A stretch of DNA of 8,205 nt from Chthonomonadaceae bacterium (GTDB lineage Bacteria; Armatimonadota; Chthonomonadetes; Chthonomonadales; Chthonomonadaceae): contig JANXLO010000687.1 of the NCBI GenBank assembly GCA_025355115.1, positions 1-8,205 of the forward strand, read 5' to 3'. Under the pieces are notes generated by a model. That model made no database searches, had not been told where the DNA came from, and saw only the letters and a list, made by a program, of their open reading frames with translations. Positions 1 to 6,575 of this stretch are shown here, piece by piece. Within the stretch, counting starts at the first letter, position 1; each line of letters begins with the position of its first letter. Both the position numbers and the translations under genes were made by a program.

Positions 1-1022
1 GCCAGCCGCTCGGCCTCTTCGGCGCGCAGCCGCTCCAGATGGCCCATACAGTCGTAGATCAGCGGAGTCAGGCCCTGTCGGGTCACGGCGGAGATGCGGT
101 AGACCGTGCAGCCGCGCTCGCGCAAGGTCGCCTCCAGCGCATCGACGCTTTCCGGTTCTGCCATGACATCGGTCTTGCTCAGCACGACCAACTGCGGCAG
201 CGCGGCCAGCCGTTCGTCGTAGAGCGCGAGCTCGCGATTTAGCACCTCATAGTCGTGCAGGGGATCACGCCCGCTCAGGCCGCTGACGTCCAGCAGATGA
301 AGCAGCACGCGGGAGCGGGAGACGTGGCGCAGGAACTGATGCCCCAGGCCGACGCCTTCACTGGCGCCCTCGATGATTCCGGGGATGTCGGCCATCACGA
401 AGTTGCGTTCGGCCTCAACGTAGACGACGCCCAGGTTCGGCACCAGCGTCGTGAAGGGATAGTTGGCGATTTTGGGCTTGGCGGCGGAGACAGCGGCGAT
501 GAGGGTGGACTTGCCGACGTTGGGGAACCCAAGCAGGCCCACGTCCGCGAGCAGCTTGAGCTCAAGGCGCAACTGTTTATGCTCGCCCGGCTCTCCCCGC
601 TCTGCGAACTTGGGCGCCTGATGAATGGAGGTCGCGAAGTGGGCATTGCCGCGCCCGCCGATGCCGCCCCGAGCTATCGTGACTACGGCGGTCGGCGTGT
701 TCAGGTCGGCGATGATCTTGCCGGTCGCCATATCGGTAACGACGGTGCCTTGCGGCACTTTCAAGCGGAGATCGGCGGAGTTCTTGCCGAACATATCCTT
801 GTGCGCACCATCACCCCCGCGATCCGCCTTATATTTGTGACGGAAGCGAAAATCGAGAAGAGTCGTCAGGTTGAGATCCACCTTGAAGATGATGTTGCCG
901 CCATGACCGCCATCCCCGCCGCTCGGCCCACCCCGGGGCACATATTTTTCTTTGCGAAAGGTGACCATGCCGTTGCCGCCATTGCCCGCCTCCACTTCAA
1001 TTTCCACTTCATCTACAAACAT
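1..1022 (-). CDS. obgE: Obg family GTPase ObgE/CgtA (3' end outside window)
   Basis: This is the conserved Obg GTPase, which binds GTP/GDP and the 50S ribosomal subunit and links ribosome assembly to growth and stress in the cytoplasm. The minus-strand frame begins MFVDEVEIEVEAGNGGNG and is open for 340 codons to the window edge. Residues 1 to about 158 form the glycine-rich Obg fold, including PRGGPSGGDGGHGG and ARGGIGGRGN. The G domain follows: G1 GFPNVGKST from residue 165, switch I YPFTT, G3 DIPG at 212-215, G4 SKTD at 282-285 and G5 SA at 311-312. G4 has Ser where Asn is usual, a change I recall in some Obg proteins. The ATG at 1022 follows an AGG-rich stretch and gives the usual N-terminus. 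No stop is visible, so a C-terminal extension (for example an OCT domain) cannot be judged. The gene is divergent from the DUF3857 gene. The family assignment is firm. Confidence 0.97.
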   Translation of the reverse strand, partial: MFVDEVEIEVEAGNGGNGMVTFRKEKYVPRGGPSGGDGGHGGNIIFKVDLNLTTLLDFRFRHKYKADRGGDGAHKDMFGKNSADLRLKVPQGTVVTDMATGKIIADLNTPTAVVTIARGGIGGRGNAHFATSIHQAPKFAERGEPGEHKQLRLELKLLADVGLLGFPNVGKSTLIAAVSAAKPKIANYPFTTLVPNLGVVYVEAERNFVMADIPGIIEGASEGVGLGHQFLRHVSRSRVLLHLLDVSGLSGRDPLHDYEVLNRELALYDERLAALPQLVVLSKTDVMAEPESVDALEATLRERGCTVYRISAVTRQGLTPLIYDCMGHLERLRAEEAERL

Positions 1023-1248
1023 CACACCCACCTGTTCCTGTCTTTTAAACTCAATAGTTATCCTTATATGATAGCGCGAATCCTTCTAAAAGGCAAGTCC
1101 AACCCTGCGGTAATCGGCTCTCTGCGCGGGCTGCGCTAATTCGAGGTGCGATGGAGTCGTAGAAAAGAGAGTGCTGTCCGGCGGGATTTGTCCCTGCCTG
1201 ACCGCCCTGAACTACTGTCCGTTCACGTATTGCAGGAGAGTCAAGACT
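1023..1248. other. Divergent intergenic region between obgE and the DUF3857 gene
   Basis: This 226-base gap carries the obgE promoter on the minus strand and, by position, must hold the promoter of the plus-strand cluster. I could not find a convincing plus-strand -35/-10 pair. The closest has a 19-base spacer (TTGTCC near 1186 and TACTGT near 1211) and is weak. The stretch 1171-1248 is open in the same frame as the downstream gene but does not look like its N-terminus. I see no small gene or RNA structure here. Confidence 0.5.
1068..1096 (-). promoter_or_regulatory. Predicted sigma70-type promoter of obgE
   Basis: Read on the minus strand, TTGCCT (1096-1091) and TATCAT (1073-1068) are separated by exactly 17 bases. 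They match the -35 box at 4 of 6 positions and the -10 box at 5 of 6. Transcription would start near 1061, leaving a leader of about 40 bases before the obgE ATG. This is inferred from motif and spacing alone. Confidence 0.5.
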
Positions 1249-3255
1249 ATGTTCTGCCGCCGACCAACTCTTTCCAGCGCGTTTGCGCTGGCGTTCATAT
1301 CCGTCTCCCTCTTTGCCGCGATGCCTGCGGCGCAGGCCGTCCCTCCCAAAAGCGGCAAGCCTGCTGTCGCCCGCCCGCCGCTCGATAAGCCGTCAGGAAT
1401 CGACGCGGAGCTCAAGGCTGCCATGGACACCGCGCCTTCGAACGCTGTCTATCCCAACGCCAACTACGCCCGCCTGCTCGATTTGGGCAATGTCACCGTC
1501 AAGTCCGACGGTACCGTGGTCGCCCGCTATCGTATGACCTACAAGCTCTACAACGAGCGCGCCCGCCATCTCGCCGAAGTCAATCTGCCCTACAACTCCA
1601 GCTTTCAGGAGCTGCATGTCGTCAGCGCCCGAACCATCAAGAAGGACGGCTCCATCGTCAACGTGAAGTCGGACGACATCCGCACCACCGCTCAGGCGGG
1701 CGACTACCTGATGTACGACGACGCGCAGGGGTACGGCTTCTCCATGCCGGCGATTGAGGACGGCTGCGTGATCGACTACACCTGGGAGGAGATCACTCAC
1801 CCGATGCTCATGCCCGGACAGTTCTTCACGTTCTGGGGGTTTAATGGCTCGGAGCCGGTCGGAGTGAGTCGCTATGTCCTGCACGCGCCCGCCGATAAGC
1901 CGCTGAAGTTCAAATCCTACAACGACGACAGTCTCAAGCCCGTCATCGTCACCTCCCTCGACGGCAAGACCCGCACTTACACCTGGGAGGTCAGGAACGC
2001 CAAGCCCCTCGAAGTCGAGCCCTCCATGCCGAACTACAACGACATCTATACGTGGATGGAGATTTCCTCGCTCGACTCGTGGCAGGACATCGCGAAGTGG
2101 TACTGGGGACTTCAGTCGCCGTCGGCCAAGCCCACGGACGCCATCAGGAAGACCGTCGCCGGGCTGATCGCCGACAAGAAGACGGACGAGGATAAAGCGC
2201 GGTCTATCTACGACTGGGTCGCCAACCGCACTCGATACGTCGGGCTGGAGTTCGGCATCTCGGCTTTCAAGCCTCACGCCGCCGCGGAGGTGCACGACAA
2301 GCTGTACGGCGACTGCAAGGACAAAGCCACTCTGCTTGTAACGATGCTCGGCCTCGCGGGAATCAAGGCCAGCCCCGTGCTGCTTCATGCGGAGGAGCGG
2401 CGGATGGTCGATCAGGGTCTGCCCACACTCACGGCCTTCAACCACTGCATCGCCCTCGCGCAGGTCGACGGCAAGGAAGTCTGGCTGGACGCGACCGCGG
2501 AGACCTGCGCCTATGGCGACATCCCGAACAGCGACCGTGGCTCACGTGCGCTCGTGGTCAGCGACGGCAAAGGCGAGTTCAAGACTATCCCGACTTACCC
2601 CGCCTCCGCCAATGGTATGAGCATCCGCGCCGACGTCACGCTGAAGCCTGATGGAAGCGCCGAGTCGAAGATGGCCTTCACGATGCGTGGCGAATCCGGG
2701 CAGGGAATGCGTTACCGCGCCCGCGCCATCACCCCGGATCAGCGCAAGCAGATGATGAACGCGATGGCACAGCGCCTCTCGAACGGAGCGGTCATGAAGG
2801 CATTCGACCTGCCGGACGGCAGCGACAAGAGCGGCCCCTATGTCATGAGCCTCACTGCTACGGCCCCGTCCTTCGGGAAGAAGACCAGCAATCTGCTGCT
2901 GCTGCCGATCAGCATGGGCGCAGGAGGCAGCGAGCGGGCCAATCCCTACACTCAGGACAAGAGGACATGGCCCATCGTCGAGGAGAACGCATCGCAGACG
3001 GAGAGCGTCACGGTCTACCATCTGCCGGACGGGTATGCCATCGAGGATCTTCCCGCCGACGTCAATCTCGTCGGGCCGCTGCAGGAGTACCACCGCAAGA
3101 TCGAGAAGTCGGCGGACTCCAAAACATTGACCGTCACCGCGGTCGTCGTCGAGCACCCCGGCAAGATTCCCGCCGCGGACTTCATGAAAGTCCGCGCCTA
3201 CTACGACGATCTGCTGAAGACAGCGGATGATCAGATCGTCCTGCGCAAAAAATAG
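1249..3255 (+). CDS. Exported DUF3857 and transglutaminase-like domain protein
   Basis: A 668-residue protein with an N-terminal signal peptide: FCRRP, then a hydrophobic stretch (about residues 10-25) and an A-Q-A cleavage site near residue 30. It is probably released outside the inner membrane. Roughly residues 55-215 resemble DUF3857, a beta-rich domain that precedes transglutaminase folds. A transglutaminase-like core covers about 290-420, with a complete papain-type triad: C356 in GDCKDK, H399 in FNHC and D414 in WLDAT. The C-terminus (HPGKIPAADFMKVRAYYDDL) resembles the DUF3858-type end of this architecture. The ATG at 1249 is chosen because AGGAG (1234-1238) lies 10 bases upstream and a signal peptide follows directly. 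An in-frame extension to 1171 would bury that signal. Proteins of this architecture may be proteases or transamidases; the substrate is unknown. It heads a likely operon with the next two genes. Confidence 0.93.
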   Translation: MFCRRPTLSSAFALAFISVSLFAAMPAAQAVPPKSGKPAVARPPLDKPSGIDAELKAAMDTAPSNAVYPNANYARLLDLGNVTVKSDGTVVARYRMTYKLYNERARHLAEVNLPYNSSFQELHVVSARTIKKDGSIVNVKSDDIRTTAQAGDYLMYDDAQGYGFSMPAIEDGCVIDYTWEEITHPMLMPGQFFTFWGFNGSEPVGVSRYVLHAPADKPLKFKSYNDDSLKPVIVTSLDGKTRTYTWEVRNAKPLEVEPSMPNYNDIYTWMEISSLDSWQDIAKWYWGLQSPSAKPTDAIRKTVAGLIADKKTDEDKARSIYDWVANRTRYVGLEFGISAFKPHAAAEVHDKLYGDCKDKATLLVTMLGLAGIKASPVLLHAEERRMVDQGLPTLTAFNHCIALAQVDGKEVWLDATAETCAYGDIPNSDRGSRALVVSDGKGEFKTIPTYPASANGMSIRADVTLKPDGSAESKMAFTMRGESGQGMRYRARAITPDQRKQMMNAMAQRLSNGAVMKAFDLPDGSDKSGPYVMSLTATAPSFGKKTSNLLLLPISMGAGGSERANPYTQDKRTWPIVEENASQTESVTVYHLPDGYAIEDLPADVNLVGPLQEYHRKIEKSADSKTLTVTAVVVEHPGKIPAADFMKVRAYYDDLLKTADDQIVLRKK

Positions 3256-3262
3256 CCATCAC

Positions 3263-3667
3263 ATGAAGGCGTTTTTCGTGCGTTGGCGCAGTGTGCGCAT
3301 GCATAGCGAACAGGAGATTTTCGCGGACTCGGAGTCAGGAGCGGCGATCTTCGCGGCAGTCGAGGCGGCTGACGGACTGGCTGTCTGGGAGGCGGGCACG
3401 ATCTGGAAGTGCCCCGGATGCGGCGACCGCACACTGCGCATCGAGGAGTTTCTCGAGGGCCTGCGTCGAGCGGAACTGCATCTGCGACGTGAAATGGAGA
3501 ACAGCGGGCAGGCGGAGGGGATTGGTTCCTCCGCCCGCCTCGCTGCGCTACTTTGGATTCATGAAACCTCCCTGAAGATGCTCGGCTGCGAACGGGATCG
3601 TGTCTATATAAAGGACGAGGACGGCCGTTGCGCTTTTGAAAACGAGACCTACTTTTCCCGCGTCTGA
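3263..3667 (+). CDS. Small hypothetical protein with four cysteines
   Basis: I do not recognise this 134-residue protein. It has no signal peptide or membrane segment. Its four cysteines are C50 and C53 in a KCPGCG knuckle, then C109 and C123, so it could bind one zinc ion (inference). A charged stretch, IEEFLEGLRRAELHLRREME, is probably helical. The start is uncertain: the ATG at 3263 has no clear Shine-Dalgarno, and a GTG at 3278 or an ATG at 3299 would shorten the protein by 5 or 12 residues. It begins 7 bases after the DUF3857 gene stop and ends 48 bases before the peptidase start, which suggests co-transcription. Codon use resembles its neighbours. It is supported mainly by its tight fit in the cluster and by lacking a competing frame. 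Confidence 0.72.
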   Translation: MKAFFVRWRSVRMHSEQEIFADSESGAAIFAAVEAADGLAVWEAGTIWKCPGCGDRTLRIEEFLEGLRRAELHLRREMENSGQAEGIGSSARLAALLWIHETSLKMLGCERDRVYIKDEDGRCAFENETYFSRV

Positions 3668-3700
3668 ACCACTAGTACAAGCCCCATCCTTTGCATTCCT

Positions 3701-3708
3701 AGAAGGAG
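3701..3708 (+). promoter_or_regulatory. Strong Shine-Dalgarno site of the S9 peptidase gene
   Basis: AGAAGGAG lies 7 bases before the ATG at 3716. It fixes that start and is much stronger than anything upstream of the small gene before it, so the peptidase is probably the better translated of the two. Confidence 0.75.
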
Positions 3709-3715
3709 TTCCCTC

Positions 3716-5740
3716 ATGCCCCGCAAGATTACGGCGCAGGATTTCATGCGCCTGCAGACTGCCGGCGACCCGCAGCTGTCCCCGGACGGCGAGCGCATCG
3801 CCTTCGTCAGAAAGTCGATTGACGAGGGGAAAAGCAGGTACCGCAGTGAAATCTGGCTTGTGCCGGTCTCTGAGGGGGAGCCGCGCCGCTTTACCGGAAG
3901 CGATTCGAACGACTCGCATCCGCGCTGGTCTCCCGATGGCAAACAGCTCGCCTTTCTCTCCGACCGCCAGAAGCCCAGGAGCCGAATCTATCTCATTCCC
4001 AGCGATGGAGGCGAGCCCGCCGCCCTCACCAAGATGGAGAACGAAGGAAGCATCAGCGGCTTTCGGTGGTCGCCGGACAACCGTAGCATCGTTTTTCTGT
4101 TTGTGGCGACCCCGGAGGCCTACTGCAAAGAGAAGGTCGACGAGCGCAAGGAGAAGGAGATTCCCGCGCCGCCGAGAGTCCACACGACCCTGAACTATCG
4201 GTCGGACGGCAGTGGATTTACGGACGGTGAGTACCCGCAGGCGTGGGTGACGGATGTCGTCACCGGCGAATGCAGGCAGTTGACGAGCGGCCCGTACGGC
4301 GTCGAACTGCCGGTCTGGTCTCCCGACAGCACGATGCTCGCATTCCTTTCGGATCGCCGCCCGGACTGCGACATCGCTCCGCACTACGACGACGGGATTT
4401 GGACGCTTCCAGCGGCGGGAGGAGAGCCGGTTCGTCTAGCCTCACCGCCTGGCCCCAAGTCCAACCTGGTCTGGTCGCCGGACGGGACACGCTTCGCCTA
4501 TCTCGGCAATCCCGATCTGACCGACACGTGGGGCACTAACAATCCAAGGCTGTTCGTGCTGCCGGCTACGGGAGGTGAGACGGCCCTCGACCTCACCGGC
4601 GGCACCGATCTCTACATCGGCTACGCCTCCCTATCCGATTCGCATACTGTCGGCGAAGGCGACACCATCGCCTGGAACGCGGACAGCACGGCCCTCTTCT
4701 TTCCAGTCAGCGAGCGCGGCGACACGCGCCTCACACTCGTTATGGCGAGCGGCGGTAGTCCCATGCCGCTCTCACCGGCGAGCGGGGAGCTTGGCGGATT
4801 CAGCCTCAGCCCGAACGGGCATGCCGCCGTCACTTTCGGAACGCCCGTCTGCCCGCAGGAGTTGTTCATTCTCGCCGAGCCCAAGACGCTGCGCGGCGAA
4901 GTGGAGAGCCGGTCCCGGACCGCCTTCAATCGCCAGTTTCTGGAGGAGGCGACGATGGCGATTCCAGAGGCGGTCGAGTTCCCCAACTCCGAGGGCGGCA
5001 CGATCGGCGGCTGGCTATTGCGGCCTGCGGATTTCGATCCGACGCAGACCTACCCCTGTATCCTCTACGTGCACGGCGGCCCGCACACGCAGTACGGCAA
5101 TACCCTTATGCACGAGTTCCAGTTTCTCGCGGCGGAAGGCTATATCGTGCTCTATGTGAACCCGCGCGGTAGCGTGGGGTACGGGGAGGCGCACACGAAG
5201 GCGATCAAGGGCGATTGGGGAAACCGCGACTACCAGGACATTCTCGCGGCAGCGGACTACATGGTAACCCTTCCGTTCGCGGACTCGCAGCGAATGGCGA
5301 TCATGGGAGGCTCCTACGGGGGATATATGACGGCCTGGGCGGTGGGGCACACGGATCGCTTCGCCTGTGCCATCGCCGACCGGCTGGTGGGGAACCTGCA
5401 CAGCATGTCCGGCACCACCGATTTTGCCTGGCGTCACGGTGCCTATTTCGGAGGCGATGCATGGAACGACCCTCGCCCGCTCTGGGAGCGCTCACCGCTG
5501 GCCTACGCAGGCCGCATCGACACCCCGCTGTTGATAATCCATAGCGACGGCGATCTGCGCTGCCCGATCGGGCAGGCCGAGGAGCTGTTCGCCGCCCTCC
5601 GAATGCAGCGCAAGACAGTCGAGTTCGTGCGCTACCCGGCAGAGACCTCGCACGGCATGTCGCGCAACGGCCCACCGAGCCTGCGCCTAGACCGCCTGCA
5701 GCGCAACCTGGACTGGCTCAACCGCTGGCTCAAGCCCTGA
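3716..5740 (+). CDS. S9 family (prolyl oligopeptidase-like) serine peptidase
   Basis: A 674-residue protein of the S9 family, closest in layout to the S9C acylaminoacyl-peptidase/dipeptidyl-peptidase-like group, which cleave short or N-blocked peptides. The N-terminal two-thirds is a TolB/WD-like beta-propeller with repeated WSPD motifs at about residues 71, 118, 201 and 253, each followed by a strand such as LAFLSDR. The propeller normally restricts substrate size. The C-terminal alpha/beta-hydrolase domain has HGGPHTQYG from H453 (oxyanion region), the nucleophile S533 in GGSYGGYM, D613 in HSDGDLRCP and H646 in SHGM. The triad is complete and the length is normal for the family. No signal peptide is seen, so it is probably cytoplasmic. 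Exact specificity cannot be read from sequence. It follows the DUF3857 and CxxC genes in the same direction. Confidence 0.96.
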   Translation: MPRKITAQDFMRLQTAGDPQLSPDGERIAFVRKSIDEGKSRYRSEIWLVPVSEGEPRRFTGSDSNDSHPRWSPDGKQLAFLSDRQKPRSRIYLIPSDGGEPAALTKMENEGSISGFRWSPDNRSIVFLFVATPEAYCKEKVDERKEKEIPAPPRVHTTLNYRSDGSGFTDGEYPQAWVTDVVTGECRQLTSGPYGVELPVWSPDSTMLAFLSDRRPDCDIAPHYDDGIWTLPAAGGEPVRLASPPGPKSNLVWSPDGTRFAYLGNPDLTDTWGTNNPRLFVLPATGGETALDLTGGTDLYIGYASLSDSHTVGEGDTIAWNADSTALFFPVSERGDTRLTLVMASGGSPMPLSPASGELGGFSLSPNGHAAVTFGTPVCPQELFILAEPKTLRGEVESRSRTAFNRQFLEEATMAIPEAVEFPNSEGGTIGGWLLRPADFDPTQTYPCILYVHGGPHTQYGNTLMHEFQFLAAEGYIVLYVNPRGSVGYGEAHTKAIKGDWGNRDYQDILAAADYMVTLPFADSQRMAIMGGSYGGYMTAWAVGHTDRFACAIADRLVGNLHSMSGTTDFAWRHGAYFGGDAWNDPRPLWERSPLAYAGRIDTPLLIIHSDGDLRCPIGQAEELFAALRMQRKTVEFVRYPAETSHGMSRNGPPSLRLDRLQRNLDWLNRWLKP

Positions 5741-5809
5741 GCCCAATGCTGCGGAAAAGTGCATCGTCTGAACTTGCTCGCGCGGATTGATTCGGGGCCT
5801 TACTCACAC

Positions 5810-5858
5810 AAAAACATCCTTGACCACGCGCTTTTGGCGTAAGGTGAGGGGTGTTTTT
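5810..5858. terminator. Possible bidirectional terminator after the peptidase gene
   Basis: AAAAACA (5810-5816) can pair with TGTTTTT (5852-5858), CCTT (5818-5821) with AAGG (5841-5844), and ACGC (5826-5829) with GCGT (5837-5840). The stem is imperfect, with internal bulges, and has a T run on each strand. It lies 70 bases after the peptidase stop, where a terminator is expected. The pairing is weak, so this is tentative. Confidence 0.3.
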
Positions 5859-5873
5859 AGCTGATCCATCGCT

Positions 5874-6091
5874 TCAGCGGCGGGAGCGGTGACGGCGCAG
5901 GAGGCCGAGGCAGGCTGCGCCGCTGAGCAGCAGGCCTTTCGCGCCGGGCCGATGAGAAGCTCGAAAACGCTCGGGGGTTGATGTCGAGCCCCGGCGGTGA
6001 AAAAGGCTGTCCTAATGCAGTCGGAGCCGTCGAAGAGGCTGGCGTTGATGTCGGCCTGAATGACCTGGGTCACTGGTCGTAAAGATGGCAC
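5874..6091 (-). pseudogene. Possible broken gene with PEP-CTERM-like C-terminal tail
   Basis: Read on the minus strand, 5939-5874 encodes GAKGLLLSG...CLGLLRRHRSRR followed by a stop. This is a short hydrophobic segment then an arginine-rich end, the layout of a PEP-CTERM-type sorting signal (normally preceded by Pro-Glu-Pro and processed by exosortase). In the same frame a Pro-Glu pair lies about 10 residues before it. That frame is closed by a stop some 30 residues further upstream. A neighbouring frame carries a plausible earlier segment (TQVIQADINASLFDG, then PPSVFELL) that would need a frameshift near 5945-5975 to join the tail. I infer a decayed surface-protein gene. The alternative is chance in GC-rich DNA, since the hydrophobic stretch is short and the PEP motif is not intact. 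Confidence 0.33.
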
Positions 6092-6219
6092 TTGACATAT
6101 GATAGCTTGAGGCGGTCGGGTTGCTGAAAAGGGTCGAGAAAAGGACCGGGCTCATCGTACGAAATGTCTGGTTGTTCTAGGGCGTGATGGACTGTGCGGA
6201 GGCTTGGTCAACCTGAGCA

Positions 6220-6493
6220 ATGGCGGGCCGTCCCCTGGAGGCCATCACAGGGCTGGAGGCGACTCTGCCCAACGAGAGCGGGGAGGACGTGATCCACTCC
6301 CTGCTCTTCCTGGCGATGGCGCACTCGCCTGAATCACTCGCAGCAAGCACAGGAGTATCTGGCCAGGGCACGGGCGGGGGTGGAGGCCTATCTGCTCTCG
6401 ACGCAGGATCTAGCCGATACGAGCGAGATCTGGGGGTTGCGGATGGAGATGGAGCTTCTGCTCGCTGAAGCAACCGCGCCGCTAAAGCAGTGA
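6220..6493 (+). pseudogene. Frameshifted 3' remnant of a TPR-repeat protein gene
   Basis: Two frames together read like the C-terminal end of a tetratricopeptide protein. From 6220 comes AGRPLEAITGLEATLP and then HSLLFLAMAHS. Near 6325-6335 the sense continues in the +1 frame as LNHSQQAQEYLARARAGV, then IWGLRMEMELLLAEA, to a TGA at 6491-6493. Joined, this gives the familiar pattern in which AMAHxRLxxxxxAxxxLxRA is followed by W..R.E.ELL.xEA, seen at the end of TPR domains in many Planctomycetes-type kinases and WD-repeat proteins. A two-base loss in a CGCGC run would explain the break (inference). Upstream, the first frame is closed by a TGA at 6214 and I see no further matching repeats, so the 5' part of the gene is gone. 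It does not look translated. Confidence 0.62.
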
Positions 6494-6509
6494 GAAGCCG
6501 CAAGGCCAA

Positions 6510-6541
6510 TGTGGTTTGCATAAATGCAACTGTGGTTTGCA
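6510..6541 (+). promoter_or_regulatory. Likely HipB operator: inverted and direct repeats over the promoter
   Basis: An 11-base direct repeat, TGTGGTTTGCA, occurs at 6510-6520 and 6531-6541, start to start 21 bases, about two helical turns. Within it lies a perfect inverted repeat, TTGCAT (6516-6521), AA, ATGCAA (6524-6529). A third TTGCA half-site at 6537-6541 falls in the -35 box. Antitoxins of the HipB type usually repress their own operon by binding such repeats at the promoter. The position and symmetry fit this, but binding is inferred. Confidence 0.55.
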
Positions 6542-6565
6542 AAGCGACCGCATTCCGGGTATAGT
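6537..6565 (+). promoter_or_regulatory. Predicted promoter of the hipBA-like operon
   Basis: TTGCAA (6537-6542) and TATAGT (6560-6565) are separated by 17 bases, a good sigma70-type arrangement. Transcription would begin near 6572, only a few bases before the ATG at 6576. The mRNA would therefore be nearly leaderless for that start, or would have a leader of about 50 bases if the ATG at 6621 is used. The -35 box overlaps the second direct repeat, so a bound repressor would block polymerase. Confidence 0.6.
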
Positions 6566-6575
6566 ATTTTCCATT

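Larger units (their letters stand above)
5741..6219. other. Region without an intact gene
   Basis: Between the peptidase stop and the TPR remnant there is no complete gene. I can point to an imperfect hairpin near 5810-5858 and a possible minus-strand gene remnant (5874-6091). In the last 125 bases I find nothing I can support. An isolated TTGACA at 6092-6097 has no -10 partner at a proper distance. Short frames here are interrupted on both strands, which fits decay or non-coding sequence. Confidence 0.5.

Noticed and set aside
1067..1076. The 10-mer ATATGATAGC, found here and again near 6097-6106
   Set aside because: It is short, with no extended similarity. Near 1070 it is explained by the obgE -10 box; the second copy has no matching -35.
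255..1139. A 294-codon plus-strand open frame opposite obgE
   Set aside because: It is antisense to a clearly conserved GTPase, its product is low in recognisable features, and such frames are common opposite GC-rich genes.
1393..2445. A 350-codon minus-strand open frame inside the DUF3857 gene
   Set aside because: The plus strand has a signal peptide, domain pattern and catalytic triad; the minus frame is a codon-bias shadow.
3548..4384. A 278-codon minus-strand open frame across the small gene and the peptidase start
   Set aside because: It spans two plus-strand genes and the intergenic Shine-Dalgarno; no domain is recognisable.
6092..6097. A perfect TTGACA suggesting a promoter
   Set aside because: No -10-like hexamer lies 15 to 19 bases downstream, and no gene follows in the right place.
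6177..6542. A 121-codon minus-strand open frame over the TPR remnant and the operator
   Set aside because: The plus strand gives a meaningful TPR pattern, and this frame is rich in Arg, Ser, Pro and Ala like other shadows.
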